Of a stretch of DNA of 64,000 nucleotides, positions 44,754-53,288 are shown one piece after another. Each line of letters opens with the position of its first letter. The stretch's first letter is position 1. The stretch is taken from positions 20,433-84,432 of the forward strand of contig JARLIM010000031.1 in NCBI GenBank assembly GCA_031291725.1. The letters run 5' to 3'. The DNA is from Acetobacteraceae bacterium. Lineage in GTDB: Bacteria > Pseudomonadota > Alphaproteobacteria > Acetobacterales > Acetobacteraceae. The notes below the pieces were generated by a model. The model saw nothing but the letters and a program-made list of their open reading frames with translations. It was not told the DNA's origin and did not search any database. A program made the position numbers and the translations under genes.

Positions 44754-45815
44754 TCAAACCGACTGGTCAACCATCCAGCGATGGAGTGCCAATGAGGTGG
44801 TTGAATCAACCACAATGGGCGTGATCCCGAAATTGGCATTCGGGTCATTGCGCCAGAGCCGACTGCCAACGGCACCCAGTTCCGGATGGGCGGCATCCTG
44901 TTGTTGTGGCATGCTAATATCGCCACAGGCCTCACGCCACCACGCCACCGAGCCGGGCGGCGTCAGCCAGGGCAGCAACAAAGCCATCTCTAGCCGCGCT
45001 GCCGCCGCAGTCGCATGCCAGCCGATGAGCAAGGCCTTTGGTATCAAGCGACCAGAGTGTGACTCGAGCAATTCCGGCAAGGTGCTCACGCCAGGCAGAA
45101 ACGGATCGCGCAGCAGATTATTGTTCTGATCAGGACTGCCAAAGGTGAACATCGGCACCAATCCGCGCGCCTGCGCCATGCGCGCCGCAGTGCGGGGGCC
45201 GCGCACATAAGCCAGATCGGCATCGCCGCGCTGCACGGCAGCCACTGCATCCTCCACCGGCACCAGCCGTACCGCCTCCAACCCAAGCAGATACAAGCCC
45301 AGTTGCGCGGGCAGTGCGAGCGTCGGGTCGCCTTCCACGGCAAGGCGCAGCCTATCACCAGCCACCGGCATCGAGCGTGCCAGCACCAGACAGGAGACCA
45401 GAGCGGTTGCCACCGGCAGCCAATGTCCGACATCGAATTGCGCACGCGGATCGCCGCGCAGCCACGCCATCGCAGCAGCCCCGGACACCAGCAGCACCGT
45501 CCGCCCATCGGGCAAGGCACTGGCTTCGAATTGATTGGCAGCGGTCACACCGTCAGAACCGCCAGATTGCCTGACATGGACCGGCTGCGTGGGTGGCAAT
45601 TGCTGATTAAGGCCGGAGACCAAGGCGGCGGCATATGGCGCCAGCGGGCCGTCTTCGGCCCCAGCGACCAACAATTCCGGGCGTTCCTGGAAGGGAGGCG
45701 GCACGCTGGCCTGAAAGCTGCTGGACAGCAGATTGGCGCTCTGAGCGTGGCGCGGTAGGACAATGGCGGCCAACAATGAACACCGCAGAGCGCTGCGGCG
45801 CGTCAATCGGTTCAT
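44754..45815 (-). CDS. Exported TctC/Bug-like solute-binding protein, divergent
   Basis: The 353 residues start at ATG 45815 (MNRLTRRSALRCSLLAAIVL), a signal with RR that is Tat-like but not a full Tat motif. The mature part resembles Bug-type tripartite tricarboxylate binding proteins only faintly: LNQQLPPTQPVHVRQSGGSDGVTAAN, and RGDADLAYVRGPR. A typical TTT permease pair is absent. It follows apt by 83 bases on the same strand. Substrate is unknown; the fold assignment is tentative. Confidence 0.6.
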   Translation of the reverse strand: MNRLTRRSALRCSLLAAIVLPRHAQSANLLSSSFQASVPPPFQERPELLVAGAEDGPLAPYAAALVSGLNQQLPPTQPVHVRQSGGSDGVTAANQFEASALPDGRTVLLVSGAAAMAWLRGDPRAQFDVGHWLPVATALVSCLVLARSMPVAGDRLRLAVEGDPTLALPAQLGLYLLGLEAVRLVPVEDAVAAVQRGDADLAYVRGPRTAARMAQARGLVPMFTFGSPDQNNNLLRDPFLPGVSTLPELLESHSGRLIPKALLIGWHATAAAARLEMALLLPWLTPPGSVAWWREACGDISMPQQQDAAHPELGAVGSRLWRNDPNANFGITPIVVDSTTSLALHRWMVDQSV

Positions 45816-45898
45816 TGTGGTTGGCGACACCAGCCCGTGCTGCATCCATACCCTCCCGCCTGACGCCCGGCACGCATCTGCGCTACCGACGCTCAAGC

Positions 45899-46414
45899 CT
45901 AGTCATCATACGACACAAGCGCCTCGAAGGGTAAATCGAGCCGCTGACGGCCGCCGAGAAAATTCAACTCGATGATCGCCGCCGCCGCCGGCACATCGGC
46001 ACCAACCTGTCGCAACAGCTCAATCCCGGCCTTCATCGTGCCGCCGGTGGCGAGCAGATCGTCCACGATCACCACGCGCTGGCCGGGGGTGACGGCGTCT
46101 TCCTGAATTTCGATGCGATCCGTGCCGTATTCCAGCGCGTAATCATGGCCGATGGTCTTGCCAGGCAGCTTGCCACGCTTGCGCAGCATGATGAAGCCGC
46201 AGCCCAGCTTCAGCGCCAACGGGGCGGCCAGCAGGAAGCCGCGCGACTCGATGCCAGCGATCAGATCGGGCTGATAGGCGCGCACCAACTTGGCCATGCG
46301 CCCCATCGCCACCTGCCAGGCATCGGCGTGCCGCAACAGGGTGGAGATGTCGTAGAACAGGATTCCGGGCTTCGGAAAATCCGGCACGCCGCGAATATGC
46401 TGTTTCAGATCCAT
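45899..46414 (-). CDS. apt: Adenine phosphoribosyltransferase
   Basis: The 171 residues have the N-terminal [21 protein letters not shown]. The substrate segment [16 protein letters not shown] follows. The PRPP-binding motif is [15 protein letters not shown]. It salvages adenine to AMP using PRPP in the cytoplasm. Length is standard. It lies in the same direction as the TctC-like gene. Confidence 0.96.
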   Translation of the reverse strand: MDLKQHIRGVPDFPKPGILFYDISTLLRHADAWQVAMGRMAKLVRAYQPDLIAGIESRGFLLAAPLALKLGCGFIMLRKRGKLPGKTIGHDYALEYGTDRIEIQEDAVTPGQRVVIVDDLLATGGTMKAGIELLRQVGADVPAAAAIIELNFLGGRQRLDLPFEALVSYDD

Positions 46415-46537
46415 CGAGCCATTCCTGTTCGCACAAATTTTATAGGCTCCGTCTATCGCCCGCGTGCCTCGGGTTCAAGCTTTGCCCCAACCCGCAGGCT
46501 CTGGCGTGGCAGCAGCCGCGCCCCTACATTGATCGGC

Positions 46538-46729
46538 ATGACACGCACACCCATCGCCGTGATCGGCGGACTCATCGGATTTTTCTTCTACGTCGCCGCC
46601 GTGCTGGCTGTGTCAGACAGCGTGGTGAAGCTGCACTGGATCATCCAGGCGGTCTTCTTTGTTGTCACCGGCTTTGTCTGGGTGTTCCCGGTGCGCTGGC
46701 TGATGCTCTGGGCCGCCGGAAAACGCTGA
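46538..46729 (+). CDS. DUF2842 small membrane protein
   Basis: The 63 residues match the alphaproteobacterial DUF2842 pattern: two helices (IAVIGGLIGFFFYVAAVLA; HWIIQAVFFVVTGFVWVFP) with WLMLWAAGKR at the end. Function is unknown. The ATG is at 46538, and no other gene is translated with it. It lies between apt and the tRNA-Pro gene. Confidence 0.82.
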   Translation: MTRTPIAVIGGLIGFFFYVAAVLAVSDSVVKLHWIIQAVFFVVTGFVWVFPVRWLMLWAAGKR

Positions 46730-46779
46730 AGCCGCGCGGTTTGCACCGTGCGTGGAAGGCTTCAGCTGAGAGCGGATAT

Positions 46780-46856
46780 TGGTCGGGACGAGAGGATTCG
46801 AACCTCCGGCCTCCTGCTCCCGAAGCAGGCGCACTACCAGGCTGTGCTACGTCCCG
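46780..46856 (-). tRNA. tRNA-Pro (anticodon CGG), 3' CCA encoded
   Basis: The reverse complement folds as a cloverleaf. The acceptor stem is CGGGACG/CGTCCCG, the anticodon stem CCTGC/GCAGG encloses TTCGGGA (anticodon CGG, reading CCG), and the T-loop is GGTTCGAATCC. The 77 bases end with encoded CCA. No other tRNA is present in the window and no integrase neighbours it. Confidence 0.96.
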
Positions 46857-46908
46857 ACCGAGGAGGGGGGTATTAATGGCGCAGGAGCGGGATGGCAAGC
46901 GCCTAGTT

Positions 46909-47466
46909 TCAATTTGAGCCCAGGCGTTCAAGCAAGGCAGCCACGCCCGAGACGACTTCAAAAAGATTCATCACCTCTGGCTTGGCAAATCCCATCGCAA
47001 TCGTCGCCTCGATGGCGGCGATCAGCGGTTGCGCCGAGCCTTCGACATCGCAGAGCAGAATCGGCTTGTTATGCAGATTCAACTGCTTCCAGGTGAGAAT
47101 CTCGATGGTTTCATCCAGCGTGCCGAGGCCACCGGGAATCGAGACGAACACATCGGCCAGATCGGACATGCGCAGCTTGCGCGCATGCATGCTGTCCGTA
47201 ACCTCCAGCGTCACCAATTCAGGGTGAGCGACCTCACGGCGGCGCAAAAAGTCAGGAATGATGCCGATAGCGTCACCACCGGCCTGAATGACCGCGGTGG
47301 CCACCACGCCCATCAGCCCAATTCCACCACCACCATACACCAGGCGCTTCCCCTGCCGCGCCAAGCCCTGCCCGAGTTCGACGGCAGCGCTATGGAAGGC
47401 GGGGTTGTGGCCCATGCTGGCACCACAAAAAACGGCAACCGACTTGATCGAAGCCACGTGATTCAT
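46909..47466 (-). CDS. LOG-family (TIGR00730) cytokinin-riboside-monophosphate phosphoribohydrolase-like protein
   Basis: The 185 residues have the Rossmann-like LOG fold: KSVAVFCGASMG, LVYGGGGIGLMGVVA, PGGLGTLDETIEILTWKQL (the PGGxGTxxE signature). Bacterial members hydrolyse AMP-like or nucleotide monophosphate glycosidic bonds; a true plant-hormone role cannot be inferred. It follows the tRNA gene on the same strand. Confidence 0.9.
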   Translation of the reverse strand: MNHVASIKSVAVFCGASMGHNPAFHSAAVELGQGLARQGKRLVYGGGGIGLMGVVATAVIQAGGDAIGIIPDFLRRREVAHPELVTLEVTDSMHARKLRMSDLADVFVSIPGGLGTLDETIEILTWKQLNLHNKPILLCDVEGSAQPLIAAIEATIAMGFAKPEVMNLFEVVSGVAALLERLGSN

Positions 47467-47598
47467 CCTGCTATTGTTCGGGTGAGTACTGGGTTCTCAC
47501 CAGTTGTGATCAAAGCGTCCATCGACAAAATGCATGGCAGCCCCTAGCAATCCCCGCGCCGTTCATCACATAAACAGACGAACGCAGGAGAAAATTCC

Positions 47599-48048
47599 AT
47601 GAAGCCAATGTCCATGCTGTTTGCCGCTGTTGCCTTGATGGGCACTGCCTTGATTGCACTGCCGGCCTCCAGCGCCACGCCGGATGAGATCATCGCCGCC
47701 CGTCGCGCCAATCAGAAGCGGGTGGGCGAGTTGGTCAAAGTGGTCGACGCCGCTGTGAAGGCCAATGCGGCTGCAACCTCGGTGCTGGATCAGGTCAAGG
47801 AAATCGACGACCGCACGCATCTGATCAAAGGCTATTTCCCGGCTGGTACCGAAACCGGCGACACCAAGGCCCGCCCGGAAATCTGGTCCAACCGCGCCGG
47901 TTTTGACGCCGCTGCCGACCGCTATGTCGCCGAGTTCGACAAGCTGCTCGTCATCGCCAAGGCGGGCGACACCGCAGCCTTCGGTGCGCAATGGGCCACC
48001 GCCACCAGCACCTGCGGTGCCTGCCATCGCGATTTCAGGAACAAGTAG
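47599..48048 (+). CDS. Cytochrome c' (class II c-type)
   Basis: The 149 residues have a signal peptide (LFAAVALMGTALIALPASSA) and a four-helix bundle type sequence. The C-terminal heme site is CGACHRDF, following WATATSTCGACH. Cytochrome c' is periplasmic and binds NO or CO and is linked to nitrosative stress defence. It converges on a cytochrome b-type gene, which could be its membrane partner. RBS is AGGAG eleven bases before ATG. Confidence 0.87.
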   Translation: MKPMSMLFAAVALMGTALIALPASSATPDEIIAARRANQKRVGELVKVVDAAVKANAAATSVLDQVKEIDDRTHLIKGYFPAGTETGDTKARPEIWSNRAGFDAAADRYVAEFDKLLVIAKAGDTAAFGAQWATATSTCGACHRDFRNK

Positions 48049-48073
48049 TACCAACGACCACAACGCTCGATCT

Positions 48074-48134
48074 GTAGAGCGGGCGCACCCCGCCGCCACA
48101 CGCCACGACGTTGGCGGGGTGCAGTCCGCCCTAC
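48074..48134. repeat. GTAGGGCGG-type palindromic repeat between convergent cytochrome genes
   Basis: Arms GTAGAGCGGGCGCACCCCGCC and the near complement of GTAGGGCGGACTGCACCCCGCC face each other with about 18 bases between. It can form a strong hairpin and probably ends both transcripts. The stop of the cytochrome b gene is provided by the CTA in the right arm. Single half sites of similar sequence lie at 10048 and 13480. Confidence 0.6.
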
Positions 48135-48877
48135 CCCAGGCGCGACACCGCAAACGCCACGGCGGCGGCCACGGCGGCAACAAGCCAAGCCAACAGCGGA
48201 TGTGCCAGTCGCGGCGCGCGGGTGGCGGCGGGCAGGCGCTTCTTGCCGGTGATCATCGGCGGCAGCAGACGATGCCCCTTCAGCCTTGCGTAGGCGATAA
48301 TCGCCAACACATGCAGCGTTGCGGCCGCGATCAGCAGATTGATGTTAAAATCGTGAATGCGTGACAGCGAGTCACTGGTGTTTTGCGAGACGAAGGCGGC
48401 CAACGGTCCCTGCGTGCTGCCATCATCGTTGGAGAACAGGCCGGTGCCGACCTGCGCGGCGAGCAGCAGCAACAGCACGACCACCATCCAACCGCCCGCC
48501 GCGTTGTGCCCGATCTGGTCGTCCGGCTCCTTCTGGCGCAGCCTGGCGAGGTGATGCAGCGCCGATGAGGGGCTGCGCAGAAAATTGGCAAAACGTGCCG
48601 TCTCACTTCCCAGAACGCCCCAGATCAGGCGAAAGACCAGCAACCCAAGAGCCGCCTCACCGCTGGCCAGATGCACATTCATCCAGAACCGCGAATTCAC
48701 CCCATCGGCGAGTTGCACGCTGACATAGCTTGTCACCAGAACCGCCACCAGCAGCCAATGGAACAGGCGTGTCGGCAGATCCCACACCTTCATCGGCAAT
48801 CTGATACCGGAGGATGCAGCACTTGATATTTTGCCGGTGGCCGGCTTCCCAGAGGAAGGTGTTGCCTGACGCGCCAT
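48131..48877 (-). CDS. Cytochrome b/b6-type membrane protein (hydrogenase-type cytochrome b family)
   Basis: The 248 residues start at ATG 48877. After a polar N terminus a b-type cytochrome follows: DLPTRLFHWLLVAVLVTSYV with a heme His, WMNVHLASGEAALGLLVFRLIWG, a second His pair near LHVLAIIAYARLKGH. Four to five helices are expected. Members pass electrons between a membrane quinone pool and a periplasmic c-type cytochrome. It converges on cytochrome c', and may be its reductase. Function is inferred from the neighbour. Confidence 0.85.
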   Translation of the reverse strand: MARQATPSSGKPATGKISSAASSGIRLPMKVWDLPTRLFHWLLVAVLVTSYVSVQLADGVNSRFWMNVHLASGEAALGLLVFRLIWGVLGSETARFANFLRSPSSALHHLARLRQKEPDDQIGHNAAGGWMVVVLLLLLAAQVGTGLFSNDDGSTQGPLAAFVSQNTSDSLSRIHDFNINLLIAAATLHVLAIIAYARLKGHRLLPPMITGKKRLPAATRAPRLAHPLLAWLVAAVAAAVAFAVSRLG

Positions 48878-48954
48878 GAAGACCCCCGTTTGAATACCGC
48901 ACCGCGTATTACCGCGCAGCGTCACTCTGGCAAAGTCAGCATGTCGCGCCGACT

Positions 48955-49416
48955 TCAATGCAGCGCCGTCGCCGAGGGCAGCAATCCGACCGAGTCCAGC
49001 GCATCCAGATACGGGTCGAGCGTCAACAGGAACTGGGTGAGTTCGCTCACCAGCGAGATCAGGCTCACCGGCAGGGCGATGGGAACGCAGGTGTCGATCT
49101 GCACCACATGGTCCGCCAACAGTCGAAAGGCCCAATCCTCAGGCCCTTGCCGCGGCAGGCTGGCAGCCATCGCCAGGGCTTGCAGACGCAATTCGGCATC
49201 CGGCCCGGCCGAGCTTGGCACCCGCCCCAATTGCACCTGCATCTCCAGCACCCCATGCGCCGCATCCTGCTCCGACCGCCGGCTCATGCGCACGGCCAAC
49301 CTGCGATTGCGCCACCGAACGCCGAAGGTGGGAAAGCTCTCCGGCGTGGAGGGGCTGAGCAGGCCCGAACGATCGACATTGAACGGGCCCAGAGTCCATT
49401 CCGTCGGTAAGGTCAT
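48955..49416 (-). CDS. Conserved hypothetical protein
   Basis: The 153 residues start at ATG 49416 after AGAGGG. Composition is soluble and mildly acidic; a later helical segment is VSLISLVSELTQFLLTLDPYLDALDSVG. No motif or Cys cluster is seen. It lies between the cytochrome b gene and psd, divergent from psd by about 100 bases. An open frame on the plus strand across it has no coding character. I do not recognise the family. Confidence 0.6.
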   Translation of the reverse strand: MTLPTEWTLGPFNVDRSGLLSPSTPESFPTFGVRWRNRRLAVRMSRRSEQDAAHGVLEMQVQLGRVPSSAGPDAELRLQALAMAASLPRQGPEDWAFRLLADHVVQIDTCVPIALPVSLISLVSELTQFLLTLDPYLDALDSVGLLPSATALH

Positions 49417-49519
49417 TGTACCCTCTATGGCTGACAGTGCTGCACTCTCTCTTGCTCCAGAAAGATGAAGCCTTCATAAACTCGCACCCTTGAAAGCCTG
49501 GGTTGAGTTGGGAATTACC

Positions 49520-50209
49520 ATGTCGCTTGCCGCCTCCATCCGCGTTGTCGTTGCCCCGCCGCATCGGGCAGGCTGGCCGTTCATCGGGATCGGGGCGGCC
49601 GTGGCCGTCATCGGCCTGTTTCTCAGCCCGGTCCTGGTCGGGTTTGGCGTGGCATTTGCCGCGTTCTGCCTGTATTTTTTCCGCGATCCCGAGCGCATCA
49701 CCCCCACCCGCCCCGGCCTGCTGGTAGCCCCGGCCGATGGCCATGTAACGATGATCGACATGGCAGTGCCGCCCACCGAACTTGGCCTGGACGGCACGCC
49801 GCGCTGGCGTGTGGCGATCTTTTTGTCGGTGCTGGACGTGCACATCAACCGCGCCCCCTGCGACGGCGTGGTCACGCGCATTGCCTATCGCCACGGCAAA
49901 TTCCTCAATGCAAGCCTGGACAAGGCCAGCACGGACAATGAGCGCAATGCGCTGGCCATGCAGCTGCCCGGCGGGCAGGACATTGCGGTGGTGCAGATTG
50001 CTGGCCTGATCGCCCGTCGCATCCTGTGCTTCGCCAGCCAAGGCGAGACGCTGAGGGCGGGCGAGCGCTTCGGCCTGATCCGCTTCGGCAGCCGCACCGA
50101 TCTGTATCTGCCGCACGGCGTCGAACCGCTGGTCTCGCTTGGGCAGACGATGATCGGTGGCGAGACGGTGATTGCCAGTTTCGCCGAGGCGGCCATCGCA
50201 GCGGCATGA
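49520..50209 (+). CDS. psd: Phosphatidylserine decarboxylase (short form)
   Basis: The 229 residues have an N-terminal hydrophobic pair of helices (WPFIGIGAAVAVIGLF; GVAFAAFCLYFF). The Psd core shows DVHINRAPCDGVV and a C-terminal self-cleavage segment FGSRTDLYLP, where the Gly-Ser bond is processed to give a pyruvoyl enzyme. It decarboxylates phosphatidylserine to phosphatidylethanolamine. The ATG at 49520 is preferred to a TTG 30 bases earlier. It overlaps the pssA start by 4 bases. Confidence 0.93.
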   Translation: MSLAASIRVVVAPPHRAGWPFIGIGAAVAVIGLFLSPVLVGFGVAFAAFCLYFFRDPERITPTRPGLLVAPADGHVTMIDMAVPPTELGLDGTPRWRVAIFLSVLDVHINRAPCDGVVTRIAYRHGKFLNASLDKASTDNERNALAMQLPGGQDIAVVQIAGLIARRILCFASQGETLRAGERFGLIRFGSRTDLYLPHGVEPLVSLGQTMIGGETVIASFAEAAIAAA

Positions 50210-51018
50210 GCACCATTCAAAAATTCCGCGTCCGCCGCCGCCCGCGCTTCAACGGGCCGTCATTCAACCGGATGATCCCCAATCTGCTGACGATGATCGG
50301 CCTATGCTCGGGCCTGACCTCGATCCGCTTTGCCTTCGAGGGCCGCTTTGGGGCGGCGGCGATTGCCATTGCCGTCTCGGCGGTGATCGATGGGCTGGAT
50401 GGCCGCATCGCCCGTCTGCTCAAGGCGACGTCCCGTTTCGGGGCGGAATTCGATTCCCTGGCCGATTTCCTCTGCTTCGGCGTGGCCCCCAGCTTCGTGT
50501 TGTATTTCTGGACGCTGCAATCGGCACATGGTTACGGCTTCGTGCCCTGTCTGATGTTTGCCGTCTGCATGGCGCTGCGACTGGCACGGTTCAACGCGTC
50601 CATCGATGCCGGTCCGAAGCCTGCCTATCAGTATAATTTCTTCACCGGCGTGCCGGCACCTGCGGGCGCATGCCTTGCCTTGTTCCCGCTTTTCGCCGGG
50701 CTGGAAGCCAAATCGATGGGGTGGGACCGCCTGGAGGCGCTGCTGCGCCATCCGATGATCAGCGCCGTGGTGCTGATTGCCACCGGTTTCTTGCTGGTCT
50801 CCACCCTGCCGGTATGGAGCTTCAAGAACTTCAAGGTGAAATCGACCTACGTGCTGCCGACGCTGTTGGGGGTGGGTCTGTATGCGGCGTTGCTGGTGGC
50901 CGATCCCTGGGCCGCGTTCGCTGCGGCCGGCCTGCTCTATGCCGGATTGCTGCCGTTCAGCGTGCGCAGCTATCACCGTTTGCGCGAAGCCGCCGAGGAT
51001 CCAGATCAGGCCGAATAA
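50206..51018 (+). CDS. pssA: CDP-diacylglycerol-serine O-phosphatidyltransferase
   Basis: The 270 residues start at ATG 50206, overlapping the psd stop (ATGA). The CDP-alcohol phosphotransferase signature is DGLDGRIARLLKATSRFG followed by EFDSLADFL. About seven or eight helices. It makes phosphatidylserine, the substrate of the adjacent Psd, so the operon forms the route to phosphatidylethanolamine. The 3' end overlaps the deacetylase gene by 13 bases. Confidence 0.95.
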   Translation: MSTIQKFRVRRRPRFNGPSFNRMIPNLLTMIGLCSGLTSIRFAFEGRFGAAAIAIAVSAVIDGLDGRIARLLKATSRFGAEFDSLADFLCFGVAPSFVLYFWTLQSAHGYGFVPCLMFAVCMALRLARFNASIDAGPKPAYQYNFFTGVPAPAGACLALFPLFAGLEAKSMGWDRLEALLRHPMISAVVLIATGFLLVSTLPVWSFKNFKVKSTYVLPTLLGVGLYAALLVADPWAAFAAAGLLYAGLLPFSVRSYHRLREAAEDPDQAE

Positions 51019-51845
51019 AGCCCGGCCAGGGCGTCGTGATCGGTGATGTGGACGAAATCCTGCCGCCCCTTGAGCAGCCGCAACGCCTGCCGAAACGCCA
51101 GCGCGCCATATGGGCGGCCATAGACATGGGCATGCACCGTCACATCCAAACAGGCAGCCCGGGTCCCGAGTGTGGGCCAGCCATCGAGAATATTGGACAG
51201 AATACCCGGATAATCTGACGGATCGTTGCCGTAGCGCACGGCATGCGGCATGTCGTTCACCTCCATGGTGAAGGGGACGCCGACAATATCCCCCTTCGCC
51301 GTGGTGACGATGCGCGGCAAATCCTCGTCGAAATACTCGCAATGCCACCGCATGCCCGCTTCGGCAAGCAATTCGGCGGTGTGGGCAGACGGTGTGCAAC
51401 GCGGGCTGAGCCAGCCGCGCGGGCGTTGGCCGGAACTGGCTTCCAAGGTCCGAATGCAGCGCGTCAAATCCGCGCGCTCCTCGTCCTCGGTCTGCGTGGC
51501 CGGGATGATCTCCTGGCCCCAGCCATGGGCTGCGACCACATGCCCGGCGGCGACGATCTCCCGCATCAGGTCGGGATTGCGTTCGGCCAGGATGCCGGAG
51601 ACGTAGAATACCGCGCGCGTCTCGGCTGCCGCCAACACATCCAACAACCGCCACGCGCCCTCTTTGGCCCCGTATTCGGCCCAGGAGCGCCCTTGCAGAT
51701 CGAGCACGCCGGGCTTGAGCACATTGCCCATCGGACCCACGCCAGGGGCTGCCTTGTCGGTCCAGCCTTCGAGCATCACGCTGACGGACACCGCCAGCGT
51801 GCGCCCTTCCGGCCAGCCTGCCGGAAGGATTTGTGCAGACCGCAT
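51006..51845 (-). CDS. Polysaccharide deacetylase-family (NodB-like) protein
   Basis: The 279 residues contain a NodB-like fold with a variant metal site: AVSVSVMLEGW, AHGWGQEIIPATQTEDEE and TVHAHVYGRPYG. The usual His-x-His is represented by the HAH near the C-terminus. Relatives with this arrangement act on cyclic amides (allantoinase PuuE-like) instead of polysaccharides, and the neighbouring FAH-family gene would fit such a ring-opening role. The start shares a base with the FAH stop. Confidence 0.82.
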   Translation of the reverse strand: MRSAQILPAGWPEGRTLAVSVSVMLEGWTDKAAPGVGPMGNVLKPGVLDLQGRSWAEYGAKEGAWRLLDVLAAAETRAVFYVSGILAERNPDLMREIVAAGHVVAAHGWGQEIIPATQTEDEERADLTRCIRTLEASSGQRPRGWLSPRCTPSAHTAELLAEAGMRWHCEYFDEDLPRIVTTAKGDIVGVPFTMEVNDMPHAVRYGNDPSDYPGILSNILDGWPTLGTRAACLDVTVHAHVYGRPYGALAFRQALRLLKGRQDFVHITDHDALAGLYSA

Positions 51846-52738
51846 CAGATCGGCTCTGCTTCAATCGGCGTGGTCAGCGCACCGAGGCCGGTGATGGTGC
51901 AGGTGACGACATTGCCCGCTGCCAGATAACGCGGCGGGTCCATCGCATAGCCGACGCCCGAGGGGGTGCCGGTGGCGATGATGTCGCCGGGTACCAGGGT
52001 GAAGCCTGCCGAAAGCTGCGCCAGGATTTCCGGCACAGGGAAGATCAACTGCCCAAGATTGCTGTGCTGGCGCTGCTCGCCATCGACGGTGATCGACAAT
52101 TCAATCGCGTCGAAATCCGCCACCGCACTCATATGCAGAATATACGGCCCCATCGGGCAGGAGCGATCGAGGCTTTTGCCCTTGAACCACTGATCATGAC
52201 GGCGTTGCAGGTCGCGTCCGGTGACGTCGTTGAGAATGGTGATGCCGAACACATGCTTCCAGGCATCTTCACGGCTGATATTCTTGCCGCCCGGCCCGAT
52301 GATCAGTGCCAGTTCCACCTCATAATCCAGGCGCTTGGTCACGTTCGGGTCATGATAAAACGGCTCATTCGGGCCGATCACCGTCTGCGGTGCCTTGGTG
52401 AAGAATTGCGGGGCGATCGGATATTGGGTTTCCTTGCCCGCCGCACGATAGCCCTCTGCCACATGCTCGCGATAGTTCCGCCCGACGCAGAATACGTTGC
52501 GGCCCGGGCGCGGGATCGGGGCGGTCAGCCGCAGCGACGCAGCCGGGCGCAGGGCGGCGGCGGGGCGAACCACCTCGGTCTTGCGCGCGGAGACCATCGC
52601 AGGCTCACCGGCGGCGATGAAACCTGCCAGATCGACGGGCAAGGCCGGATCGGCTGCGTGGAGGTCGAGGATGTCGCCATTGTCTTGCAACAGCCCATAG
52701 CCCGCCTGTCCATTGGCGATGTAAGAGGCGAATTTCAT
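51845..52738 (-). CDS. Fumarylacetoacetate hydrolase-family protein
   Basis: The 297 residues start at ATG 52738. The FAH core is present: NVFCVGRNYREHVAE, the metal ligand region PFYHDPNVTKRLDYEVELALIIG with Glu-x-Glu and Asp, and GDIIATGTPSGVGYA. It likely hydrolyses or isomerises a beta-diketo acid, or a ureidoglycolate-type substrate. It is translationally coupled with the following deacetylase-like gene, so the two may act in sequence. Confidence 0.9.
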   Translation of the reverse strand: MKFASYIANGQAGYGLLQDNGDILDLHAADPALPVDLAGFIAAGEPAMVSARKTEVVRPAAALRPAASLRLTAPIPRPGRNVFCVGRNYREHVAEGYRAAGKETQYPIAPQFFTKAPQTVIGPNEPFYHDPNVTKRLDYEVELALIIGPGGKNISREDAWKHVFGITILNDVTGRDLQRRHDQWFKGKSLDRSCPMGPYILHMSAVADFDAIELSITVDGEQRQHSNLGQLIFPVPEILAQLSAGFTLVPGDIIATGTPSGVGYAMDPPRYLAAGNVVTCTITGLGALTTPIEAEPI

Positions 52739-52802
52739 GACGTCCCTCGTTTTGATTTTTATCAGATTATCAACATGGCAATCGATGGCAAGCGTGCAGC
52801 GC

Positions 52803-53282
52803 CTAAGGAATTTCCGCGGGCGGGGTCTGGCATACATCCACCCACGCGGCTCCGGTGATCTCGGCCATCCGCTCCGGCGAAATCTTCACCGCCGTGGTGA
52901 TCGATCCTGCTGCCGGCACCACGATATCGAAATCGCGCAGGCTGACGTCACAATAAACGTCCAGCTTCTGCACGAGTCCGAACGGGCAGACGCCGCCGAC
53001 CGGATGGCCGGTGATCGCTTCAACCTCAGACAGGTCGATCATCTTGACCTTGCCGCCGAACGTCTCGCGCGCCTTGCGGTTGTCCAGCCGCGCATCGCCG
53101 CGCGTGACGACCAAGAACACCCGCTCCCCCATGCGCAGACCAAGCGTCTTGGCGATCTCAGCGGGCAGCACTCCGAACGCCGCCGCCGCCAATGCCACGG
53201 TGGCCGAGGAGGTGGGACTTTCGAGAATGTCTATCTCTGGCGCGTTTTCCGCCAGAAAGGCACGAACCGATTCCAGACTCAT
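52803..53282 (-). CDS. YbaK/EbsC-type aminoacyl-tRNA deacylase
   Basis: The 159 residues have the ProX/YbaK fold: TVALAAAAFGVLPAEIAKTL, VFLVVTRGDARLDNRKARE, GHPVGGVCPFGL. Family members hydrolyse mischarged tRNA such as Cys-tRNA(Pro) or Ala-tRNA(Pro). It lies 6 bases after the DsbA-like gene. A tRNA-Pro gene elsewhere in the window is probably coincidental. Confidence 0.9.
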   Translation of the reverse strand: MSLESVRAFLAENAPEIDILESPTSSATVALAAAAFGVLPAEIAKTLGLRMGERVFLVVTRGDARLDNRKARETFGGKVKMIDLSEVEAITGHPVGGVCPFGLVQKLDVYCDVSLRDFDIVVPAAGSITTAVKISPERMAEITGAAWVDVCQTPPAEIP

Positions 53283-53288
53283 CGCCGC

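Noticed and set aside
46780..46856. tRNA-Pro as an integration site
   Set aside because: No integrase gene or repeated 3' end copy is seen on either side; the flanking genes are ordinary.
48890..49468. 192-residue open frame on the plus strand
   Set aside because: It is antisense to the gene at 48955-49416, which has a good ribosome-binding site and more protein-like composition.
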